A stretch of 33,184 bases of DNA, taken from contig JAPYUM010000046.1 of assembly GCA_029940535.1 (NCBI GenBank), positions 1-33,184 on the forward strand, given 5' to 3'. The position numbers were made by a program, and so were the translations under genes. The notes below the pieces were generated by a model. It worked only from the letters and a program-made list of their open reading frames with translations, made no database searches and had not been told where the DNA came from. This stretch comes from Vicinamibacterales bacterium (GTDB lineage Bacteria; Acidobacteriota; Vicinamibacteria; Vicinamibacterales; UBA8438). Positions 16,000-23,300 of this stretch are shown here, piece after piece; within the stretch, counting starts at the first letter, position 1, and the number at the start of each line of letters is the position of its first letter.

Positions 16000-16026
16000 C
16001 TTAGACGGGGCTGCGCCCCGCACCCC
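16000..16026 (+). repeat. 27-bp GC palindrome repeat, copy 2
   Basis: It starts CTTAGACGGGGCTGCG and ends CCCCGCACCCC. It is nearly identical, in opposite orientation, to the repeat behind thiO at 1763-1789. GGGGCTGCGCCCC forms the hairpin core. Again it lies immediately behind a stop codon. Confidence 0.65.
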
Positions 16027-16102
16027 ACGCGGCCGCGGGGGTGTTACTGACTCCATGCCTGGGTTCGCTGGGCATACTCTCGCGTCCCTGGGAATCTTCC
16101 CG

Positions 16103-16132
16103 GGAATAACGAGCACGCCTTTCGTGTTCTGA
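16103..16132 (+). promoter_or_regulatory. Possible ECF-type autoregulatory promoter
   Basis: GGAATAA (16103-16109) and TCTGA (16128-16132) resemble RpoE-like -35 and -10 elements upstream of the sigma-factor gene. The 18-base spacing is a little wide. It is a weak match. Confidence 0.2.
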
Positions 16133-16156
16133 GTAGATGAGAGACGGAGGCAAACG

Positions 16157-16903
16157 ATGCAGCACAGCACAGGTGATCAGCAGCTGGTGAAGCGGCTCAA
16201 GGATGGCGACTCGACGGCGATGCCCGAACTGCAGGCCCACTATGGGGGACGAGTCTTTCAGCTGGCTCTGCGTTACATGAAGAATCGCGAGGACGCCGAA
16301 GAGGTGACGCAGGACGTCCTTTTGCGCGTGTTTCAGAAGATAGATGCGTTCCGTGGCGACGCGGCGCTCTCGTCCTGGATCTATCGGATCACATTCAACA
16401 CGGCGATGTCTCGGCTCCGCACTCTGAAGTTCCGGCGACCGGCCGAGATATCTCAGGACATGCCGGAGTGGGGCGATGGCGATGCAAGCGCCTCTCGGGA
16501 CGTGGCCGATTGGTCCGATCTTGCCGACGACCAGGTGCTTCGAAGTGAAATGCGATCCCGCCTTGTGACAGCGCTATCCCAGTTGCCCGAAATCTATCGG
16601 GCGGCGGTGCTCCTGCGCGACATCGAGGGCCTGTCGACCGAAGAGGCGAGCGCGGTCGCCGGAGTGAAGACACAGACACTGAAGTCGCGACTGCACTGCG
16701 GGAGATTGATGCTCCGCGAAGAACTCGGTGACTTTGCCGCCGGGCTGCTCCCTCCTTGCGCCTGGCCAGACGAACGCCTCGCCCGGAAACCTGTTCGTCA
16801 TTGGCTTAGTGCGTTGTCGAGTTGTACCTGCTCGAGACGGCTCAGTCGAGGCGAGAGTACGGTTTCGACGCCGCTCGCGTCGACAGTGACGCCGGCCGCC
16901 TGA
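16157..16903 (+). CDS. ECF-type RNA polymerase sigma factor with element-derived tail
   Basis: This 248-residue protein contains sigma region 2 (QLALRYMKNREDAEEVTQDV, then FRGDAALSSWIYRITFNTAM) and region 4 (RLVTALSQLPEIYRAAVLLR, then TEEASAVAGVKTQTLKSRLH). Together these make a complete ECF factor ending near residue 195 (LREELGDFAAG). The last roughly 53 residues do not belong to the family. They are encoded by a half copy of the dispersed repeat element (PCAWPDERLARKP) and then by sequence antisense to the MDH-like gene, overlapping it by 106 bp. GGAGG precedes ATG 16157. No anti-sigma gene follows, where one is often found. The sigma core should be functional, but the tail may affect stability. 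Confidence 0.85.
   Translation: MQHSTGDQQLVKRLKDGDSTAMPELQAHYGGRVFQLALRYMKNREDAEEVTQDVLLRVFQKIDAFRGDAALSSWIYRITFNTAMSRLRTLKFRRPAEISQDMPEWGDGDASASRDVADWSDLADDQVLRSEMRSRLVTALSQLPEIYRAAVLLRDIEGLSTEEASAVAGVKTQTLKSRLHCGRLMLREELGDFAAGLLPPCAWPDERLARKPVRHWLSALSSCTCSRRLSRGESTVSTPLASTVTPAA
16744..16791 (+). repeat. Right half of the dispersed element (copy D)
   Basis: GCTGCTCCCTCC and CGAACGCCTCGCCCGGAAACC match the right half of copy A with small changes. The left half and left end are absent. This segment is in frame with the sigma-factor gene and replaces its native 3' end. Confidence 0.65.
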
Positions 16904-17643
16904 GCGCTGGCCGATCCGCTCCGGAGTTCTCCGACGAAACAGGCGAACGCTCGCCGAGAACGACCCGTCATCATCGCTTCAATGACCTCAGCGGCGGCCG
17001 ACGCCAGCGTATAGGGCCCAGGTGGCCACAGTTGGCCCAGACAACGTCTGAGTCGAGCCAGCTGTGGCGGTGACAGTCGCTCGTCCAGAGGGTACCCGCC
17101 GATAGTGGCGCTGCTCCAGGGGACGACCGGATGGCTCGGTGGCACCCCCACGAGGTTGACGACGACCTCCGCCGGGGAAGCGTCGGCCTCGAGGGCGATC
17201 AGCGCCCGTAGTCCAGAGAGGAGCGCCCCGGGGGCTGTGCCAATGATCCGTTGTGGGTCGATCCCGAGGTTCCCGATACCCAGTTCGACCAACGAGGCGT
17301 GCGAGGCTCCGGCGCACACGATGGGGGCCCGCCGATTCAGCGTGGCTACCTGAGCCAGGATCTCACCGGCCGTCTCACTTTCCCAATCGTCGTCCGGCGT
17401 ATCGGCCGGGCCGGTCAGCACGACGATGGCGGCTCCGACGACGCCATCGACGTGTTCCGTCGCCGTGACTCGGGTCTCGAATCGTTCCACTGGGCCCGCC
17501 TGGCTGATGTCCAGGGCCTTGCCCCTCGCGACGCTCGAAGCCGGGTCCACAAGACGGATGCTCCGCACGCAGTCTCGGCCGGCCAGGGCATGGGCCAGCG
17601 CACCACCGAGAGTGCCCGCTCCTAGAATCGCAACAGTCGACAT
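16798..17643 (-). CDS. Malate/lactate dehydrogenase-like protein lacking catalytic residues
   Basis: This 281-residue protein has an LDH/MDH Rossmann fold. It starts with VAILGAGTLGGALAHALAG, then LVDPA and GKALDISQAGP as in malate dehydrogenases. Every expected catalytic segment is altered. The substrate-loop arginines (usually PRKPGMSR) are replaced by PADTPDDDW. The asparagine segment (SNPLD) is GASHASL, the aspartate/arginine pair (LDSAR) is LLSGL, and the catalytic histidine motif (GGHGD) is GVPPSHP. It probably binds a dinucleotide but should not be a working malate dehydrogenase. ATG 17643 is preferred to the GTG directly before it. Its 3' end overlaps the sigma-factor extension. Confidence 0.72.
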   Translation of the reverse strand: MSTVAILGAGTLGGALAHALAGRDCVRSIRLVDPASSVARGKALDISQAGPVERFETRVTATEHVDGVVGAAIVVLTGPADTPDDDWESETAGEILAQVATLNRRAPIVCAGASHASLVELGIGNLGIDPQRIIGTAPGALLSGLRALIALEADASPAEVVVNLVGVPPSHPVVPWSSATIGGYPLDERLSPPQLARLRRCLGQLWPPGPYTLASAAAEVIEAMMTGRSRRAFACFVGELRSGSASAQAAGVTVDASGVETVLSPRLSRLEQVQLDNALSQ

Positions 17644-17667
17644 CACAGTGACGACCCGGTCAGAATG

Positions 17668-17692
17668 GTCAACTTATTCCTGAGCGGATCCT
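17668..17692 (+). repeat. 25-bp direct repeat, copy 2
   Basis: It matches 10513-10537 at 23 of 25 positions in the same orientation. It lies 25 bp upstream of the MDH-like start. On the minus strand its end yields TTGACC, which could serve as a -35 box for that gene, although the matching -10 is poor. Confidence 0.6.
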
Positions 17693-17867
17693 TCGCGGCA
17701 CGCGTGTCACCGGCGCGCCCAAGTCATCTATTCTAGTGTCGTGTCCGCCCGCCTGTCGTCTTGCCACGCGGGCGCCACGGTCCATAAGATATCAGCTGGC
17801 TCCCGACGCGAGCCGTGTCCCGCGGGTCACGCCCTCGTTGTTTATTTTCGAGAGGAACATCGACTTG

Positions 17868-18602
17868 ATGACGAATGTGCCCGCGTTCGAAGGGCGGACG
17901 GCCATCGTGACCGGCGGCTCGCGGGGTATCGGCTTGGCTACCGCGGCGGCGCTCCGTTCGACCGGCGCGAACGTGTTGATTTGCGGCCGTTCCGCGGATG
18001 CCCTCGCCGAGGCCGTTGATCGGTTGCGGGCGGATTCGGCCTCCGGAGGCCTGGTCACCTCGGCCAAAGTCGACGTGGGCGAACCCAATCAGGCAGAGCG
18101 TCTGATTCGCACCGCCGTCGACGAGATGGGCGGCCTGGACATTCTGATCAACAACGCCGGAGTCGGCCGTTTTGCACCCTTGGCCGAGCTCTCTGACGAG
18201 GATTGGAGAGAAACGCTCGACACCAACCTGTCCGGGGCCTTCTACTGCTGTCGGGCGGCGATTCCGGTCATGCGTTCACGCGGCCACGGATGGATCATCA
18301 ATGTGAGCAGTCTTGCCGGCCAACATCCATTCGCCGGCGGCGCCGCCTACTGCGCCTCCAAGGCTGCCCTCAACGCGCTGACCGAGTCGCTGATGCAGGA
18401 GGTCCGTCAAGATCACATCCGGGTCAGTTGCGTGGTCCCTGGTTCGGTCGACACCCGATTCGGTGGCCGTGGTCCCGGAGATGAGTCCAGTTGGAAGCTC
18501 GCGGCCACTGATGTCGCACAGACCATCGTCGACCTGCTCCGGCATCCACCCAGGAGTTTGCCGAGCCGCGTCGAGCTACGCCCGTCGATGCCCCGAAAGT
18601 AA
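17868..18602 (+). CDS. Short-chain dehydrogenase/reductase
   Basis: This 244-residue classical SDR is probably an NAD(P)(H)-dependent oxidoreductase. The cofactor motif TGGSRGIG is at 15-22, NNAGVG is near 93, and the catalytic Ser-Tyr-Lys set sits in NVSSLAGQHPFAGGAAYCAS followed by K (about 145-163). R19 in the cofactor motif favours NADP. The PGSVDTRFGG segment fits the 3-oxoacyl-ACP-reductase-like group, but the substrate is unknown. ATG 17868 begins just before the first strand, with GAGAGG some 16 bases upstream. An earlier in-frame ATG at 17736 would add an unrelated tail. A kinase-like pseudogene follows four bases after the stop. Confidence 0.9.
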   Translation: MTNVPAFEGRTAIVTGGSRGIGLATAAALRSTGANVLICGRSADALAEAVDRLRADSASGGLVTSAKVDVGEPNQAERLIRTAVDEMGGLDILINNAGVGRFAPLAELSDEDWRETLDTNLSGAFYCCRAAIPVMRSRGHGWIINVSSLAGQHPFAGGAAYCASKAALNALTESLMQEVRQDHIRVSCVVPGSVDTRFGGRGPGDESSWKLAATDVAQTIVDLLRHPPRSLPSRVELRPSMPRK

Positions 18603-18606
18603 TGCC

Positions 18607-19517
18607 GTGACTCTCAACAAGAACCAGGGTGTCTCGCCAGAACAACTCGGTCACTACACCCTGCTGGAGCGGGTTGGCGATGGAAGCCTAGGATCACCCT
18701 TTCGTGCTCGCGACACGGTGCTGGGGCGAACCGTCCTGGTCAGGGACGTATACGAACGCTTCCGGGGTGATCCGGTCGTTCGCGCGAACTTGCTCAAGCG
18801 AGCCCGGGCGGCGGCGGCCGTGTCTCATCCCAACGTGGTCACGTTGTTCGAGGTGGGAGAGGCCCGGACGAGTTCTTCTTGGTGTTCGAATTTGTGCCGG
18901 GCCAAACACTCGATGAAGCGCAGGACGGTCGACCGCTTGGCGTTCGTCAGACGGTCGCCCTTGGGGTTCAACTGGCCGACGCGTTGGGTGCCGGGCATGC
19001 AAAAGGAGTTCTACATCTCGACGTCCGGCCCTCGACCATCAAGCTGAGCCGCCGAGGGCACGCCAAACTGCTTGATTTGGGTCTCGGCACGTGGGCCGCG
19101 CGTACGCCGTTGTCCACGGGTGGGTTCTCCGACGAAGCGGCCGGCGGCGCCGGAGGCGATTCGTATCAGTCCCCCGAACAGCGGGGCGGTGATCGGCTGG
19201 ACGTTCGGTCAGATCTCTTTTCGTTGGGGCTGGTGCTGAACGAGATGCGGACAGGTCGCGCGCCGGTCGACGGCGACCAGACCGTGCCCCGGCCGAGCGA
19301 GGTCAATGCCGAGATACCGCCCGAGTTCGACGCGATCGTCGGACGGGCGACGGCGCATCGCGCCGCCGACCGGTATCAGAGCGCGGCGCCCATGGCGGCC
19401 GAATTGCGTAGTTTGGCCGCGATTCTCGACGTTCGCAGTGGCGACGAGGAGTCACCGACCTACATCGCCGTGACTGCTCCCGAATCGGACCAGCCCTCCG
19501 CACCTAACCCCTGCTGA
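18607..19517 (+). pseudogene. Frameshifted serine/threonine pseudokinase
   Basis: A kinase-like gene begins at GTG 18607 (LGHYTLLERVGDGSLG, a degenerate glycine loop). It loses frame near 18868-18871 by one base and resumes in the next frame with FEFVPGQTLDEAQDG through the C-lobe (YQSPEQRGGDRLDVRSDLFS). Even when repaired it is a pseudokinase. The ATP lysine position reads VLVRDV, the catalytic loop is HLDVRPSTIK (normally HRDxKPxN) and DFG is DLG. After the stop at 19515-19517 the same frame continues with a hydrophobic stretch (LPVLAVAVWFGLSQ), suggesting a lost C-terminal membrane helix. It is probably a decaying gene. A sequencing error could explain only the frameshift. Confidence 0.75.
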
Positions 19518-19600
19518 TTGTCGCCGCCGCCGTTGCCCGTGCTGGCCGTCGCGGTCTGGTTCGGGCTATCGCAGCGCGGTTGAGATGCGCGTCGGGGGCG

Positions 19601-19894
19601 TCACTCCGCGAACACGGTCAGTTCGACGCGGCCCGTTCGAAGCCTGTCGCCGGTCCTCAGTGTGGCTCGGTCGACCGGCTCGTCGTTGACATACGTGCCG
19701 TTCGTGCTCCTGAGGTTCTCGACGATCAGCGCGTCGTCACGGACCAACAGGCGACAGTGCAGCCGCGACACCAGGGCCGCGTCCAGCACGAAGTCAGCTC
19801 GCGGTCCCCGCCCCATGGTGCGGACTCGACCCGCGGTCATCCGGAACTTGTAGGGGCCGCCCTCCGCACCGTCATCCGAACGAAGTATCCACAT
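19601..19894 (-). CDS. FHA-domain protein
   Basis: This 97-residue protein is essentially one forkhead-associated domain. It has RTMGRGPRADFVLDAALVSRLHC and STNGTYVNDEPV, giving the conserved Gly-Arg, Ser-Arg-x-His and Asn-Gly residues that bind phosphothreonine. It would read a phosphorylated partner in the cytoplasm. The neighbouring convergent kinase-like gene is dead, so its partner may lie elsewhere or be lost. ATG 19894 is chosen because the domain starts there, and the longer frame upstream runs through a MITE-like element. AGGGGA, eight bases before the ATG, is part of that element's terminal repeat. Confidence 0.85.
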   Translation of the reverse strand: MWILRSDDGAEGGPYKFRMTAGRVRTMGRGPRADFVLDAALVSRLHCRLLVRDDALIVENLRSTNGTYVNDEPVDRATLRTGDRLRTGRVELTVFAE

Positions 19895-19897
19895 GTG

Positions 19898-20065
19898 ACT
19901 AGTCCCCTGTAACCGTAATACGTTGCATAAGTCGCCAGCGGGGCATCGCGCCTGAATGCGTTGTTCCGCGGTCACAAATCGCCACTTTGCTCCCCTGTCA
20001 CGCCTGTTCATGCGCGCGCCGCGCTACCGACTTATACAACGTATTTACGGTTACAGGGGACTAGT
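19898..20065. mobile_element. MITE-like element with 37-38 bp inverted ends
   Basis: The left end (19898-19934) begins ACTAGTCCCCTGTAACCGTA. The right end (20028-20065) is its reverse complement with one substitution and one extra base. CTAG occurs at both edges and could be a 4-bp target duplication, leaving an element of 158 bp; because ACTAGT is itself palindromic this is not certain. The roughly 93-bp interior codes for nothing recognisable. Structure and size fit a non-autonomous transposon. It lies just upstream of the FHA gene. Confidence 0.8.
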
Positions 20066-20098
20066 GTCCCGTCTCAGAAGTTCGCTCACGGGACACTA
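20062..20098 (-). terminator. Hairpin at the end of the alpha/beta hydrolase gene
   Basis: An 11-bp perfect stem (TAGTGTCCCGT with ACGGGACACTA) surrounds a 15-base loop. Its base contains the TAG stop codon of the hydrolase gene, and the other side abuts the MITE-like element. There is no T-run, so terminator function is inference. Confidence 0.45.
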
Positions 20099-21760
20099 CG
20101 GGGTCCTCGCCAGCCAGTTGATCAGCCCGTTGGTCAACAACGGACTCACAGAGCCGCGGGAGAGGTCGCCATAGGCGGGTTGCCCGCTTGACTCGGTCTC
20201 GACGAGCACGTGGTCGAGGCCGTCGAGCGTGAGCGTCTCCACCGTGGCTTCCCGCCGACGAGTTCGCGCAACCTCCTCGAGTTGCTCCGTGTGGTGCGGT
20301 CCCACTTGCTGATCGAGTGCCCCTCTCAGGATCAGTAGTGGCTGCCGGGTTCGCCGGAGGGTGTCGGCGGTGTCGAACTCCAGAAAACTGCGAAACCAAG
20401 GCGTGTCGGCCTGACTGCGCATCGCTTCCGGCACGCCGTTCCACGTGCCGCCGTCGAGGACCGCGTCGTGAATCTGCCGCTGGAGGCTGATGTTCGCGGC
20501 GCGCTCCGCCTCGGGCGCCGCGAGTTGGTCGAGGGCGGCGCGTTGCTGTTCCAGGATCAACTCAGTGCCCGTCCCGGACGGTGTGCCCACCAGCACAAGG
20601 TTGTCTGCCCGCCGCTCCCTCCGAGCGGCGATCATCGCAACCCACCCGCCATCGCCGTGCCCCAGGAGCGTGATGCGGTCTTGATCGACATCATCTCGCC
20701 GGTCGAGGTGTCGCACCAGCGTTCTGGCATCGTCGGCGTGGGTCTCGACGGTGGCTGACTCACTGCGCCCCCCGCTTTGCCCGCTGCCGCGTCTGTCGTA
20801 GCGGAGGGTCAAGTACCCGGCATCGGCGAGGGCGTTTGCGATTTGGCCGAGTATCGGCACACCGGACAAGGTGCCGTCGCGGTCGGTGCTGGTCGAGCTG
20901 GGCACCAACAGCACCGCCGGCCATCCTCCCACCGGTCGCGGATGGTCCACCGGCGTCGTGATCGTCGCGGCGAGGGAGAACCCCTCCGACTCTATGCGCG
21001 TGTCTTCGTCGCCAGCATGGCTGACTTGCCGGACCCGGGAGGATACGGAAACGACGTCCTCACGCGCCACGTCGAGTCCGGCCAGTGGAATCGTCACACG
21101 TACCAATCGCTGGCCGGCGTCGGTCCAGACGGCCACCGCCACGGGAGCGCCCGCCTGTTCGAACAAGAGGTTGTGCACGCGCGCATTGATGACGGCGGAT
21201 GGTGTCTCAATTCGACTCGTGGAGATGCCATCGACTTTGGCCAACGTGGTGCCCTGCGGCGGCACGAACACCGAGAACTGGTCGCCAATCTCGGCCCCGG
21301 CTAGACGGGCCGCGAGCGCTTCGTAGGCGGCGAAGAAGTACTCGGGCAACACGACCGCGTCCGCCGGGGTGGGCTCGCTAAGGTTGGCCTGCTGGCCCGA
21401 CTGCTCCACTGCGCTCGTGGCCCCGGTCTCGTCGAAAGTGGTTTGCAACGAGAATGGCGCGTCGTTTCGGATTCCCTGGATGTCGAGCGACCGAGGACGC
21501 CACTGCTTGTCGTACTTGACCTCGAAGCGCTGGTTCTGAAGATTGATCGGGTGGGCGAGATCGCCGCGCGATCGGATGGTCCAACCGTCGATGTCCTGGA
21601 CGAGTTCGATCCGCTCGAATCCGACCGGCATCGAACGTACGAACACGTTGAACGTGGCGGCGGCGGGGGGTGCCGATGGGGTTTGCGCGACCGCAGGGGG
21701 CCCGGTCAGCACCAGCGCCGCGAGAGTACAATACGCCGAGACGCGCACACCGGTGAGCAT
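20096..21760 (-). CDS. Exported alpha/beta hydrolase without the canonical serine
   Basis: This 554-residue protein has a signal peptide (LTGVRVSAYCTLAALVLTG, cleavage near AVAQ). An N-terminal beta-rich domain of about 240 residues (TFNVFVRSMPVGFERIELVQ onward) is followed by an alpha/beta-hydrolase domain (LAATITTP, then RYDRRGSGQSGG). The nucleophile elbow reads GHGDGG near residue 369, where the family has GHSxGG. A single base change (AGC to GGC) would explain this. The acid (RGALDQQVG) and histidine (DGLDHVLVE) positions are present. It is probably periplasmic or envelope-associated; activity is doubtful. ATG 21760 gives a proper signal peptide. An earlier in-frame start would overlap the divergent YgfZ-like gene. 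Confidence 0.8.
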   Translation of the reverse strand: MLTGVRVSAYCTLAALVLTGPPAVAQTPSAPPAAATFNVFVRSMPVGFERIELVQDIDGWTIRSRGDLAHPINLQNQRFEVKYDKQWRPRSLDIQGIRNDAPFSLQTTFDETGATSAVEQSGQQANLSEPTPADAVVLPEYFFAAYEALAARLAGAEIGDQFSVFVPPQGTTLAKVDGISTSRIETPSAVINARVHNLLFEQAGAPVAVAVWTDAGQRLVRVTIPLAGLDVAREDVVSVSSRVRQVSHAGDEDTRIESEGFSLAATITTPVDHPRPVGGWPAVLLVPSSTSTDRDGTLSGVPILGQIANALADAGYLTLRYDRRGSGQSGGRSESATVETHADDARTLVRHLDRRDDVDQDRITLLGHGDGGWVAMIAARRERRADNLVLVGTPSGTGTELILEQQRAALDQLAAPEAERAANISLQRQIHDAVLDGGTWNGVPEAMRSQADTPWFRSFLEFDTADTLRRTRQPLLILRGALDQQVGPHHTEQLEEVARTRRREATVETLTLDGLDHVLVETESSGQPAYGDLSRGSVSPLLTNGLINWLARTP

Positions 21761-21809
21761 ATCATCTCGAGTCCCACGGTTTGGTTGCGCCCCCGGAAAT
21801 CGCCTGTTC

Positions 21810-22862
21810 ATGGACATACCAGAGGCCTACATTGCCGCTCGCCGCTCATCGGCTCTGATCGACCTGTCGGCTCGTGGAAAACTCGCGGTACGGGGCGCCG
21901 ACCGTGCGTCGTATCTGCAGGGATTGCAAACCAACGATGTCGAGGCGCTCTCGGCCGGTGAGGGTTGCTACGCGATGTTTCTGACGCCGCAGGGCCGGAT
22001 CGAGTCTGATGCCCACGTGTTCCACCTGGGTGACGAACTACTCCTGGACGTGCATCCGAGCGTGGCGGTGGCGCTCGAGGAACGACTTCGCGAGTTCGTG
22101 TTTACCGAAGACGTGACAGTTGACGATCGCACGTCGACGTGGGTCGCTTTCGGGGTCCATGGCCCTGGGGCCGCCGCCGTGGTTGGCGCCGTGGTGCAAC
22201 CAGGAACTGGCGGCGAGACCAGTCTGGTGGGCGCGGCCGAACTGGTCGCGCTTTCAGAATGTCACCATCGGTCGGGTCAGTTTGCCGGTGAACCGGTCGT
22301 CGTGGCCCGAAGCAGCGAGATTGGGGAGGTTGGTTTCGTGCTCTATACCGCATCGGCGAATGGGCCGGCGCTACGAGCCACGTTGATGGGAGAGGGCGCC
22401 GTCGAGTTGGATGCGTCTACCTTCGACCTGCTCCGGATCGAAGCCGGTCGGCCGGTGTTTCCGGCGGATCTGGATTCTGAGACGATTCCACTGGAGGCCG
22501 GTCTCGAAGACCGTGCGATCAGCATGACCAAGGGCTGCTACGTCGGCCAGGAGGTGATCGTGCGGATTCTTCATCGCGGGAAGGGCCGCGTCGCGCGGCG
22601 TCTGGTGGGACTCGGCTTCGAACCTGACGCAGTGCCGCCGCTCCCTGGGGCGACACTGAGCGTCGGTGCCGACGAGTCGTCCGTCGGGGTCGTCACGAGC
22701 GCGGCCCGGTCACCGGCGCTGGGGCGGTCGATCGCGCTTGGCTACGTGAAGCGCGAGCTTGCCGACGTGGACACCAGGCTCGTGGTCCAGGACGGTGAGG
22801 GATGGAACTCGGCCACCGTGACGGCTAGACCGTTTCTTCCGCTGGACGGAGCCGGCCGGTAG
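21810..22862 (+). CDS. ygfZ: YgfZ/GcvT-like folate-binding protein
   Basis: This 350-residue protein of the GcvT/YgfZ superfamily has the YgfZ signature KGCYVGQEV at about 241-249 with conserved C243. Other features are YLQGLQTNDVEAL near the N-terminus and PLEAGLEDRAIS before the signature. YgfZ proteins use tetrahydrofolate and support repair or assembly of iron-sulfur enzymes; SDH encoded in this window could be a client. GcvT itself lacks the KGCYxGQE motif. ATG 21810 is adopted because a longer frame runs antisense through the neighbouring signal peptide. The divergent start codons are 49 bp apart. Confidence 0.88.
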   Translation: MDIPEAYIAARRSSALIDLSARGKLAVRGADRASYLQGLQTNDVEALSAGEGCYAMFLTPQGRIESDAHVFHLGDELLLDVHPSVAVALEERLREFVFTEDVTVDDRTSTWVAFGVHGPGAAAVVGAVVQPGTGGETSLVGAAELVALSECHHRSGQFAGEPVVVARSSEIGEVGFVLYTASANGPALRATLMGEGAVELDASTFDLLRIEAGRPVFPADLDSETIPLEAGLEDRAISMTKGCYVGQEVIVRILHRGKGRVARRLVGLGFEPDAVPPLPGATLSVGADESSVGVVTSAARSPALGRSIALGYVKRELADVDTRLVVQDGEGWNSATVTARPFLPLDGAGR

Positions 22863-22886
22863 ACGCCCGCCAATCGTTCGCGCTGC

Positions 22887-23300
22887 CTATTGTCGTGAAG
22901 TTCCACGGGCCAGTAGGGCGACGAGTTCCCGGTCCGCCGGCGGAAATTTGAGCCCACCGAGTTCGCTCCGCGAGACCCATCGCATCCGTTGTCCCAGCAT
23001 CGGTGTTGGTTCCCCCTTGAGGACGCATCGGTGAAAGTGCAGTTCAACGATCCGATCAGGGTAGACGAATCGAGTTGAAAGCAGTTCGCGTCCGACCTCG
23101 ACCACCACGCCCAGTTCCTCCCGCATCTCTCGTTCGAGACATTGTTCGTTGGTCTCGCCCCGTTCCACTTTTCCGCCGGGAAACTCCCAGTACCCGCCCA
23201 GGTGAGTCCCGGATGGACGTTCCGTTACCAGAATCCCGTCCGCTTGCTCGACGACCGCGGCCACCACCACGACCGGTCGCGCTTCCTGTTTGGTCGTCAA
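22887..23300 (-). CDS. mutT: MutT-type Nudix hydrolase, mutY-coupled
   Basis: This protein of about 137 residues is probably an 8-oxo-dGTP diphosphatase. It has an intact Nudix box GGKVERGETNEQCLEREM followed by REELG, and the MutT-like lead RPSGTHLGGYWEFPGG. The TTG start at 23300 overlaps the mutY stop (TTGA), has GGAGC upstream and gives a typical N-terminus (TTKQEARPVVVVAAVVEQ). An ATG at 23372 is possible but would overlap mutY by 76 bp. Partnership with mutY points to oxidised-guanine avoidance. It may also stand in for the missing C-terminal domain of the adjoining MutY. Confidence 0.82.
   Translation of the reverse strand: MTTKQEARPVVVVAAVVEQADGILVTERPSGTHLGGYWEFPGGKVERGETNEQCLEREMREELGVVVEVGRELLSTRFVYPDRIVELHFHRCVLKGEPTPMLGQRMRWVSRSELGGLKFPPADRELVALLARGTSRQ

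Noticed and set aside
19895-20011. N-terminal extension of the FHA protein
   Set aside because: The extension is encoded by the MITE-like element; the FHA domain begins at ATG 19894.
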